From: QQVM01 sp035341855 | GTDB taxonomy: Bacteria > Bacteroidota > Bacteroidia > AKYH767-A > 2013-40CM-41-45 | Direction: 5' to 3' | NCBI GenBank assembly: GCA_035341855.1 | Contig: DAOQWA010000055.1 | Location: 1 to 21,293, forward strand | Length of the DNA stretch: 21,293 nucleotides | Shown here: positions 8,346-16,700 of the stretch, piece by piece | Numbering within the stretch: position 1 is the first letter of the stretch | Layout of the letters: the number at the start of each line of letters is the position of its first letter | The notes under the pieces: model-generated | What the model saw: the letters and a program-made list of their open reading frames with translations, nothing else | What the model was told of the DNA's origin: nothing | Database searches by the model: none | Position numbers and translations under genes: made by a program

Positions 8346-9758
8346 TTACTGCTGCAAAATCATTTTTTTAATGATGACCCCATCTTGACATTTGATTTCA
8401 ATAAAATAAATCCCTGCAGAAAGATCCGTTGGTATATCTATTGAATTATTTGAACCCCTTGCATCAAGTGTAGCAATCGTTCTTCCACCGACATCTCTTA
8501 ACACAATTTTATTAATCAAAATTGATGACGGGTGCTGCACATACAGTTTATTCTTAGCCGGATTGGGATAAACAATAATATTCTCAGCATTTAATTCCTG
8601 AACTGATATAAGACTGCAAGGCATTGGAGGTATGTTGCCGCTTGAATCTATGACCACTGAGAACAATGTTGCCATGTTTAATGCCCGGAGTGATAAATTA
8701 TCAATTGAATGCCCGTTTGCAAAACAATCGTTCATATAATTATAATTATAAACTATATCTGCTGCATAAAGGGGCGCCGGGGATCCAAGAGAATCCAAAT
8801 ACCTTCTCAATCCTTCACTTCCATAAGCAAATGGAACATCACCGTAAGGCTGACAAACATTTGTTGGAGCAAAGCACTCCCAGTTAATTCTTCCCAACAC
8901 TCTGTTATAATTATAGTCAACAACGACATCAGATCCTTGATGAAATAAATACATCGCCGGTTTTTCTGTAGCTGTTTCAATCCATGTAGGATCAAGCATC
9001 CCGCCATAAAAATTTGCAACACCTTTAATGGAAGAATTCATAGATCCCGTATGAAGATCTCCTTCAACACTTCCGAGATCAGGGCGATCTAATGAATATC
9101 CCGAAGGCAAACATGATATTAAATCAGCGTCCGGACTTTCTGCATCCGGAATTAAAAAGCAATCATCAGGCTTATACATTTCATTCTGTAAAAATGCTGC
9201 AGCAAGAACATTGAACCCACCTGCACTTTCTCCTGCGAGAAAGACATTATTAATATCGGTTGAATCAATAGAAGACCTTTCTTTCATAAACCGAACAGCC
9301 CCTTTAGTATCCTGCATTCCCCGGTAAATTGCTCTTACAATTTCACTGCTATCTGCAATATAGGCACATGGTGCAGAAATACTCGTATTACATGCCCAGT
9401 ACAATGAGTAGTTCGAAGTTTTATGAGTCCCTAAACGATAATTTATGGCAGCAACAACATAGCCTTTCCTTGCCATCTCTTGGGCAAGAAATACAATATT
9501 TGGATCATTCTTACTACCTGCTACCCATGAACCTCCATGTACTAAGATCAATAATGGTCTTTGACAATTTGTATCACCCTCCGGTTTATAAATGTCCATT
9601 AGTAAAGTATCATCGATGCCTGCAAAATTTCTTTGGATCCCATATATGATATCGGGATCACTTAGTCTCACGTTAAAATGATTTTGAGTATATGCATTTT
9701 GCGCTTCAAGTGAATTTGATGCAATTAAAAAAGTCAGCAGGATTATAAAGTACCTCAT
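8346..9758 (-). CDS. Secreted alpha/beta hydrolase (carboxylesterase-like) with T9SS sorting domain
   Basis: A 470-residue protein with a signal peptide (MRYFIILLTFLIASNSLEAQ). The esterase/lipase-type hydrolase domain shows HGGSW at 74-78 (oxyanion hole) and the nucleophile Ser178 in GESAGG. A Asp in the HQGSDVVVDYN region and a His in the NGHSIDN region are the likely remaining triad members. Two Cys pairs may form disulfides. Residues from about 394 are a T9SS type A sorting domain: YPNP (397-400), a central VGGR segment, SAGIYFIEIKC, and the terminal KKMILQQ. It should therefore cross the outer membrane through T9SS and be attached to the surface or released. It may hydrolyse esters of polymers or lipids; the substrate is unknown. 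The T9SS tail links it to the large proteins further right. Confidence 0.88.
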   Translation of the reverse strand: MRYFIILLTFLIASNSLEAQNAYTQNHFNVRLSDPDIIYGIQRNFAGIDDTLLMDIYKPEGDTNCQRPLLILVHGGSWVAGSKNDPNIVFLAQEMARKGYVVAAINYRLGTHKTSNYSLYWACNTSISAPCAYIADSSEIVRAIYRGMQDTKGAVRFMKERSSIDSTDINNVFLAGESAGGFNVLAAAFLQNEMYKPDDCFLIPDAESPDADLISCLPSGYSLDRPDLGSVEGDLHTGSMNSSIKGVANFYGGMLDPTWIETATEKPAMYLFHQGSDVVVDYNYNRVLGRINWECFAPTNVCQPYGDVPFAYGSEGLRRYLDSLGSPAPLYAADIVYNYNYMNDCFANGHSIDNLSLRALNMATLFSVVIDSSGNIPPMPCSLISVQELNAENIIVYPNPAKNKLYVQHPSSILINKIVLRDVGGRTIATLDARGSNNSIDIPTDLSAGIYFIEIKCQDGVIIKKMILQQ

Positions 9759-9892
9759 TGGATCACAATTTCATTATACGCTCAGAATTGACTACGATTA
9801 AAGTATTCTGAATCAGATCATCGCTAATTTTTAGTTGAAAGATAAATTTAATAATTCAATTATTTCAATGATTCTTGTCCGGAAGAAATATT

Positions 9893-9900
9893 TACCTTCG
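9893..9900 (+). promoter_or_regulatory. Weak -7-like element before the outer-membrane protein gene
   Basis: TACCTTCG differs from TANNTTTG at one position and lies 45 bp before the ATG at 9946, with a TTG (9875-9877) 15 bp upstream, slightly close. It is the best promoter candidate in the 187-bp gap at 9759-9945 between divergent genes; nothing matching was found for the minus-strand esterase. Confidence 0.25.
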
Positions 9901-9945
9901 TCTCGTTCAGATAAATGAACCACAACCAAGACCAGTAGCTCAAGC

Positions 9946-10686
9946 ATGAAGAATATCCACTATATCTTAATCTATACATTCTTTTTTCTTTCACAAACAA
10001 CAAGCTCTGCTCAGGTTACTGTCCCGGAACGCAGTCCTATTTCTTTTGGTGTACGTGGCGGGATCATTTCAAATAATGGAGATCTGGCTTCCAATCTAAG
10101 ACTTAAAACTGATTATGATAATCATTGGGCCGTAAACACATACTATGCGACTGCTGCTGAAGCAGTACTTTCTATAGACATGATACGATTGCGTACTACG
10201 GATATTGTATTGCATATATCAGCCCTTGGTGCTGAGCCGGAACTGCGTGCAAAGCATGAAGATCGGGATTATAAAGTTGCCGATTCGCAGTTGGGTATTG
10301 CTAGGGCATCAATTACATTTTCGTTTAATAATGACAACTACAAAATGTTTGGGATGCCATGGCACACAAACCATGAAGCAATATTAGGTATCACAGGCTC
10401 ATTTATGTATGCAACAAATTTTGAGTTGAGTAATTTTGCAAAAGACACCTTAGGACTTAGTAATATCCTGGGAGATCAGGCAGTAAAGTCATTGGGAGTT
10501 ACATTTGGTTGGAACTGGAGAATAGCGGATTCCGGATGGGTGATAGGGCTGAATGGTTCTATTCTTTGGTTTGCCGATGAAAATCCATTGCTAAAGTTTG
10601 AAACAGGAGAGGAATCACTTTATCATTCTGATAAGCTGACATTCGCACCGAGGATTCTTCAAGCCGGAATTGGCTATCACTTTTAA
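9946..10686 (+). CDS. Hypothetical exported protein, probably an outer-membrane beta-barrel
   Basis: A 246-residue protein of no family I recognise with certainty. It has a signal peptide (MKNIHYILIYTFFFLSQTTS followed by SAQ). The mature part alternates polar and hydrophobic residues in a way typical of membrane beta-strands: ISFGVRGGIISNNGD, EAILGITGSFMYATNFELS, SLGVTFGWNWRI, WVIGLNGSILWFAD and APRILQAGIGYHF. The chain ends in an aromatic residue (GYHF), the usual last strand of outer-membrane barrels. Length fits a small eight- to ten-stranded barrel. It is likely to be an outer-membrane structural or adhesion-type protein; no enzyme motif is seen. Its stop overlaps the 3' end of the convergent small basic gene by four bases. 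Confidence 0.6.
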   Translation: MKNIHYILIYTFFFLSQTTSSAQVTVPERSPISFGVRGGIISNNGDLASNLRLKTDYDNHWAVNTYYATAAEAVLSIDMIRLRTTDIVLHISALGAEPELRAKHEDRDYKVADSQLGIARASITFSFNNDNYKMFGMPWHTNHEAILGITGSFMYATNFELSNFAKDTLGLSNILGDQAVKSLGVTFGWNWRIADSGWVIGLNGSILWFADENPLLKFETGEESLYHSDKLTFAPRILQAGIGYHF

Positions 10687-10850
10687 TCCTCGCTACCTTT
10701 TTTTCGAGCCCATTTCTTTTTGGCCTCTTTCTTTTTATCAGGGATTATTTTTTCCTTAAAACGCCCATCATAATAGCCCTGTTGTATTGCTATTTTTCTT
10801 TGTAATCGTTTGGCAATATCTATCGCTTTCTTCTTTTTATTCTTTGACAT
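10683..10850 (-). CDS. Small, very basic protein (55 residues), function unknown
   Basis: Started at the ATG at 10850, this is a 55-residue protein with 17 Lys and 4 Arg against 7 acidic residues. The frame runs 20 codons further upstream, but those residues (MIFYKIKDESPTLYCLKLCA) are unlike the rest, and the ATG at 10850 begins the basic part directly with MSKNKKKK. The middle, AIDIAKRLQRKIAIQQGYYD, could be an amphipathic helix; the end is again Lys-rich (KKKEAKKKWARKK). It resembles small nucleic-acid- or ribosome-binding proteins in composition only. The last four bases overlap the barrel protein gene, so the two converge tail to tail. A palindrome lies upstream of it at 10918-10943. I do not recognise a family. 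Confidence 0.55.
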   Translation of the reverse strand: MSKNKKKKAIDIAKRLQRKIAIQQGYYDGRFKEKIIPDKKKEAKKKWARKKGSED

Positions 10851-10917
10851 GGCACATAATTTTAGACAATACAATGTAGGTGATTCGTCTTTTATTTTAT
10901 AAAAAATCAATAAAAGT

Positions 10918-10943
10918 ACCGGTTTAGGGGGCCTGAAACCGGT
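10918..10943. promoter_or_regulatory. Perfect inverted repeat between divergent genes
   Basis: ACCGGTTT (10918-10925) and AAACCGGT (10936-10943) are perfect 8-bp arms around AGGGGGCCTG. The site lies in the gap between the small basic gene (read leftward) and the EF-G-like gene (read rightward), a place where an operator for either would fit. No T-run follows it. Binding by a regulator is inference only. Confidence 0.35.
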
Positions 10944-11079
10944 TACTATGGCTGATTTCCGGAAAAATAGTACAGATTATGCCCTAATACCTTGTTATAT
11001 ATCCAAATAATGCCTTATTTTTAGGTTGAAATCCATTGCTTTGATTCAAAGATTTTTTAACCCTTAAAAATCCATCTTT

Positions 11080-13206
11080 ATGAAAGTATACGACGATAAA
11101 CATATCAAGAACGTTGTACTGGTAGGTGCTTCGAAATCCGGCAAGACTACACTCGCAGAAGCGATGCTCTTTGAAGCCGGCCTTATTAACAGAAGAGGAA
11201 CGGTTGAAGAAAAAAACACAATTTCCGACTATCACGAAATTGAACATGAGAGAGGAAGTTCTGTGTATGCTACTACCATGCATACTGAGTGGAAAGATTT
11301 TAAAATAAATATCATTGACACTCCCGGACTCGACGACTTCATAGGTGAAGTTATTTCTTCTTTACGTGTTGCTGATACGGCTGTTATGATGCTCAATGCA
11401 GAGAACGGTGTTGAAGTTGGTACAGAATTGATCTGGAATTATGTGGAGAAGTTTCAAAAACCTATCATATTTGCTATCAATCACCTTGACCATAGCAAAG
11501 CTGATTTTGACAATACCGTCGAAATGGCTAAAGCAAGATTTGGGAAAGCTATTACCGTGATGCAGTACCCTTTAGAGCAAGGTGACAAATTCGACTCCAT
11601 TATTGACCTGTTAAAAATGGTCATGTATAAATTTCCTGCCCAGGGAGGCAAGCCTGAAAAATTACCAATCCCCGAATCAGAATTAGAAAAAGCCAACAGG
11701 CTTCACAATGTATTGGTCGAGAAGGCTGCCGAGAATGATGAGAAATTAATGGAGCTCTATTTTGAAAAAGGCTCTCTTGATGAGGATGAACTCCGGAGAG
11801 GTTTAAAACTAGGAATGTTGCACCATGATGTATATCCTGTATTCGCTTTGTCTGCTAAGAGAGACATGGGTTCGGGCCGACTAATGGGCTTCATTGACAA
11901 TGTTGCGCCATCAGCGACAGAACTACTCCCTGAAAAGTTAGTTGACGGCACTGATCTGCCCTGTGACCCTAAAGGACCACCGGCAATTTTTATTTTCAAA
12001 ACTATAATAGAACCACATCTTGGTAAGCTTTCCTTTTTTAAAGTTATGTCCGGGGAAATTCATGCCGGAATAGATTTAGAGAATTCTATCACCGGACAAG
12101 TGGAACGTTTGAACCAGTTGTTTATCATGGACGGAAAAAACAGGAATCCTATAAACAAGTTTTCCGCCGGCGACATTGGAGCGACTCTTAAATTAAAAGA
12201 TACACAAACAAATCAAACACTTTGTGCTGCAGGAAAGGAATATAATTTCGACCCTATTCATTTTCCTGAGCCGAGAATCCGTGTAGCCATTGAAGCAAAT
12301 AATAAATCAGATGACGAAAAACTTGGTTCAGTGCTTAGTGAAATTCATCAGGAAGATCCAACGCTCACTATAGAATTTTCCAGAGAGTTAAAACAAGTTA
12401 TACTCAGTGCTCAAGGTGAGTTGCATTTGGCTGTTACAAAGTGGAGGCTTGATAAAATTTATAAACTGGATGTTGAATTCTCTAAACCAAGAATTCCTTA
12501 CAGAGAAACAATTCAAAAACTGTCAAGCGCATCATACAAGCATAAGAAACAAAGTGGTGGAGCGGGACAATTTGGTGAGGTATACATGAAAATAGAACCT
12601 TATCATGAAGGTATGGAGGAGCCGAATGGACATAGTGTACGAAACAAAGAAGTGATAGAGTTACCATGGGGCGGTAAACTTGTTTTTTATAATTGCATAG
12701 TTGGTGGTGTGATCGATCAAAGGTTCATTCCTTCAATTCAGAAAGGCGTCATGGAAAAAATGCAGGAAGGTCCGCTCACCGGATCTTATGTACGTGATGT
12801 GCGCGTTATTGTTTATGACGGAAAAATGCATCCGGTAGACAGCAACGATATCTCTTTCAAAATTGCAGGAATGATGGCTTTTAAGGAAGCATTTCATCAG
12901 GCTGATCCAAAAATTCTTGAGCCAATTTATGAAGTGGAAGTTATGGTTCCCGAAGAATTAATGGGAGATGTTGTGACCGATCTCCAAACCCGCCGTTCTA
13001 TTATTATGGGAATGGATGCAAAAGGAAATTACCAAATCATAAAAGCACGTACTCCGCTATCTGAATTAGACAAATATTCTACATCACTGCGATCGATCAC
13101 GCAAGGAAGGGGTAGTTATACCGGCAGATTTGCAGAATATAGCCCCGTTCCCGGCGAGATCCAGAAGAAGCTTGCCGAAACATATAAGAAAACCGAAGAG
13201 CACTAA
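11080..13206 (+). CDS. EF-G-2-type elongation factor G paralogue
   Basis: A 708-residue protein with all five EF-G domains: GTPase (about 8-275), II (300-385), III (from about 397), IV (from about 470, with the GGAGQFGEVYMKIEP strand) and V (from about 611, EPIYEVEVMVPEELMGDV). It follows the EF-G-2 subgroup known from Thermus and Bacteroides rather than the main FusA. The P-loop GASKSGKT (16-23) is intact, but the switch II motif is DTPGL, with Leu84 where normal EF-G has the catalytic His; switch I has Ser61 where RGIT(I/V) has Thr; and the NKxD motif is NHLD (134-137). It should bind ribosomes and promote translocation but hydrolyse GTP weakly or not at all. From memory, a Bacteroides EF-G2 of this kind supports translation when energy is short. 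It stands alone, with no ribosomal protein genes nearby. Confidence 0.88.
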   Translation: MKVYDDKHIKNVVLVGASKSGKTTLAEAMLFEAGLINRRGTVEEKNTISDYHEIEHERGSSVYATTMHTEWKDFKINIIDTPGLDDFIGEVISSLRVADTAVMMLNAENGVEVGTELIWNYVEKFQKPIIFAINHLDHSKADFDNTVEMAKARFGKAITVMQYPLEQGDKFDSIIDLLKMVMYKFPAQGGKPEKLPIPESELEKANRLHNVLVEKAAENDEKLMELYFEKGSLDEDELRRGLKLGMLHHDVYPVFALSAKRDMGSGRLMGFIDNVAPSATELLPEKLVDGTDLPCDPKGPPAIFIFKTIIEPHLGKLSFFKVMSGEIHAGIDLENSITGQVERLNQLFIMDGKNRNPINKFSAGDIGATLKLKDTQTNQTLCAAGKEYNFDPIHFPEPRIRVAIEANNKSDDEKLGSVLSEIHQEDPTLTIEFSRELKQVILSAQGELHLAVTKWRLDKIYKLDVEFSKPRIPYRETIQKLSSASYKHKKQSGGAGQFGEVYMKIEPYHEGMEEPNGHSVRNKEVIELPWGGKLVFYNCIVGGVIDQRFIPSIQKGVMEKMQEGPLTGSYVRDVRVIVYDGKMHPVDSNDISFKIAGMMAFKEAFHQADPKILEPIYEVEVMVPEELMGDVVTDLQTRRSIIMGMDAKGNYQIIKARTPLSELDKYSTSLRSITQGRGSYTGRFAEYSPVPGEIQKKLAETYKKTEEH

Positions 13207-13758
13207 ATCATCCAGTGTCTGAAATATCCGGTTTTACATTCATGGAATATCATTTTTGCCGGCCTTTATCGTGAAGCTGACCTCGGATTTGTATTGACTC
13301 GTTCAGGTTCAGGTATTACTCTTTGAAACTCCGACCGGCTTTCAAATCAATTGTGGGGTGAGAATTTATATTCTCAATTTTAATGCCTTCACATTTCTGA
13401 TTATTAGTCATTTAGCTTTCTGTTTATTACATTTGCAAAATCTATAATGTCATTAACACAGAAAATATAATCATTACCCGGATGAAGGGCTTAAATTTGA
13501 CGAATTTGAATGTTAAATTATAAGAATATTCCAACTTTTGCTTATATATTTTGTAGAAATTCCTCCAATTTCTTTTAAAAAACTGCTGACAGGATGTCAT
13601 AAAAATCTTATCGATCGGATTCCCGGCATTCTTTAACCACATCCATCTTGCGCATAGTGGCTTTCGCCAACGTATTAGCAAAATTCACCATAATTCCAGA
13701 ATACTTGCCCAAAAATCAACTATTTTTACCAAGTTCTCAAGCCTATACCCAAAATTCT
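13207..13758. other. Intergenic region of 552 bp before the propeller genes
   Basis: No convincing gene is seen. It holds a 7-bp hairpin TGAGAAT/ATTCTCA (13359-13376, loop TTAT) followed by a short AT-rich stretch, perhaps a weak end signal for the EF-G-like gene, and one good -7 match (13428-13435). The longest frame is on the minus strand (13442-13681); its composition does not look coding. The part 13580-13758 is open in the frame of the next gene but has no signal peptide or family sequence before 13759. Confidence 0.5.
13428..13435 (+). promoter_or_regulatory. Candidate promoter for the propeller gene run
   Basis: TACATTTG is an exact match to TANNTTTG and the only one I found in the gap before the first propeller gene. 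It would give a leader of about 315 nt before the ATG at 13759, unusually long. No clear TTG at the matching -33 distance is seen, so this remains tentative. Confidence 0.3.
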
Positions 13759-16700
13759 ATGACGAAATTTCTCTCCTACTCGGTACTATTTCTATTGATG
13801 ACAATCAGCTTCACTTCTGAAGCACAAATTGTCTTTAGTAAAGAATATGGCGGTGTCTACAATGAAGATGGTCGCTGGATGGAACAGATGCCTGATAGTG
13901 GTTTTATTATGGTTGGACGATCAGACACTTACAGCAATGGGCAGTCAGATGCCTGGGTTGTACGTACTGATGCATATGGAAACATCATGTGGACCAAATC
14001 CTATGGCGGAGCTGATTTTGATTTTGGAAATATGATCCGCATTACCTCAGACGGTGGTTTTATTATTGCCGGATTTACTAATACTTATGGTGCCGGAGGC
14101 AATGATGGATGGCTTATCAAAACAGACGTACTTGGAAATATTCAATGGCAAAAAACTTTCGGAAACTCTGACCTACAGGAATTCGAAGCAGTTATACAAA
14201 CAAGCGACGGTGGTTACGCAGCTCTTGGAATAAATTATGGAGCCGGAACAGCATACTATGATTTCTATCTGGTAAAGGTTGACTCACTTGGAAATACAGA
14301 GTTTACAAAAAACATTGGTGGAGGCGGATTCGAAATTGGGAACTCCATTCAACAAACTCCTGATGGCGGATTCATTCTTGCCGGACAATCTTATTCCTAC
14401 GCCGGAGAGGATGGCGACTTTTATATGGTAAAGACTGACGACCTTGGCAATGTGCAGTGGTTTAAGAATTATGCAAATCCGGGAATTCAGGAATGTCACC
14501 ATGTACAGAATGTCCCCGGTGGAGGTTTTATCCTTGTTGGAGATGCTGATCAACTTCCGAATGGATTAGGTGATACAGACATTTGGTTGATTAAAACCGA
14601 TGATACTGGAAACATTCTCTGGGACAGAGCCATCGGAGGAAGCAAAAAAGATGGTGGAAAAACTGTTGAGAACACAATTGACGGAGGTTTCATTATTGCA
14701 GGTATTACAAGAAGCTTTGGTCTGATCAACCCGAATTACTATTTGGTTAAAACTGATTACGACGGAATGATTGAATGGCAAAACTCTTCTTATGGAACTT
14801 CTCATCATGACCACGCATATCGCGGCATAGAAACTTCCGACGGTGGATTTGCCGAAGTTGGTTATTTCAGAAATTCAAGTAACACTTCCAATTATGCCCT
14901 CGTAAAACTGGCTCCAACAGGCGGTGTAACTAAAGATGTTGCAATAGATGACTTCTCAGTTCCCGGAGCTACTATCTGCCGGAGTTTGAATGTTCCTGTC
15001 TCCCTAAATATTACAAATTACGGAAACACCAATGAAGTAAACCTGGCTCTTACGGTTGTCGTGAAGAATGGATCTACTGTTATCAAAACTATTCAGGATA
15101 CACTTACATCAGCTTTGCTACCTGCTTTTTCAGCAAACCTGACATTTGCTGAAACAATTGAATTTCCAACGGCAGGAACCTATGAGTTGGTTGCGTCCAT
15201 TGCTCATCGCACAAATGATATTTCATATTCTAACGACACCAGCTACCTTACTGTTGAAGTCGTAAATCCGGTCGTTGACCCTTCAACAACTTCAGGTATA
15301 AGTTGCACATCAGGAAGCGTAGATCTCAGTGCAACACCTTCAGCACCGGAGGATTCTTTATTTTGGTTTGACGCACCAGTCGGTGGTAATCTGGTATATA
15401 TGGGTAAAGATTACACGACTCCAAGTTTATCTTCAAGCACAGGTTACTATGTTGAAGCACTTAAAGGCAAAGGCAGCAAAGCAGGTGCAGTTGATAATAC
15501 CATAGGCTCCGGTTCAACAAGCAGTAGTAGTTATTTGAAATTTGACAGTCGTATAAATTGGAAACTTGTTTCGGTAAAAGTTTATGCCAACTCTGCAGGA
15601 AACAGAACTATTGAACTTCGGAATTCAGGCGGGACAGTTTTGCAATCTAAAACTGTAAATGTTCCGGTCGGGGAATCCCGAGTTTATCTTGACTTTAGCG
15701 TTCCCCCGGGAAATGATTTCCAGCTTGGCTTAGGATCAGGAAGTGGCTCACTCTTCAGAAATAATTCCGGCGCTGCATACCCTTATGCTGTATCAAAAGT
15801 ATTGGAGATCTATGGCTCCAGCGGTGGTTCTAATAGTTATTACTATTTTTATGACTGGGAAGTATTCGTTCCTTACCAATATTGTGAAAGCAATCGCGTA
15901 CCGGTAAGTGCAATGATCGGTACCGGTGCAGCAACAGCTTTGGATCAAACAAGATGTGGAACAGGTACAGTTACTCTTTCAGCTAACTCGTCTCAATCAC
16001 TTTCGTGGCATAGTGCTTCAAGTGGAGGATCTCAACTTGGCACAGGCTCTAGCTTTACCACTCCATCAATTTCATCCACCACTTCTTATTTCCTTGAAGT
16101 TGGATCTTGTCCTACAAGGATGGAAGTGCAGGCAATCGTTAACAGCACATCAACGGCACCGGTTGCCTCCAACGTCACTAATTGTGGTCCGGGAAATGTG
16201 ACTCTCACAGCTACTGCTGCTGATCCAATTTCATGGTACGATGCAACATCAAACGGATTACTCTTAGGATCAGGAAATTCTTTTATAACACCATACCTGA
16301 ACAGCACAACAACCTATTATGCTGTTGCGGGAACTGTCTGCCCTAGCTCGCCGGTTGCCGTCAACGCTATTATTAACAGTACAGCTCCACCAACGGTGAC
16401 CGCTGCAAGTGCATGTGGTCCGGCATCGGTGACTCTCTCTGCAAACTCTGCAAGTCCTATCGAATGGTATAGCGCATCAACAGGCGGAGTGCTTGTTGGA
16501 AGTGGTTCGACTTTCACAACTCCTGTTCTTTCGAACAGTGCGACTTACTATGTTCAGGCAGTAAATGCTTGTGCAAGTTCTCGCGTTCCTGTTACTGCAA
16601 CGATTACTGTAGTCGATCCACCACTAGCTAATAATGCATCGCGATGTGGCTCAGGTACTGTTGTAATTTCTGCGACATCTACAGACCCTGTTACCTGGTG

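Noticed and set aside
10918..10943. Inverted repeat read as a terminator.
   Set aside because: No gene ends just upstream on either strand and no T-run follows, so an operator-type site is more likely.
13442..13681. Minus-strand open frame of 79 codons in the gap before the first propeller gene.
   Set aside because: No recognisable domain, signal peptide or promoter; the residue mix looks like translated AT-rich intergenic DNA.
13648..13758. Upstream extension of the first propeller gene to a TTG start.
   Set aside because: The 37 extra residues have no signal peptide or family similarity, and a proper signal peptide begins at 13759.
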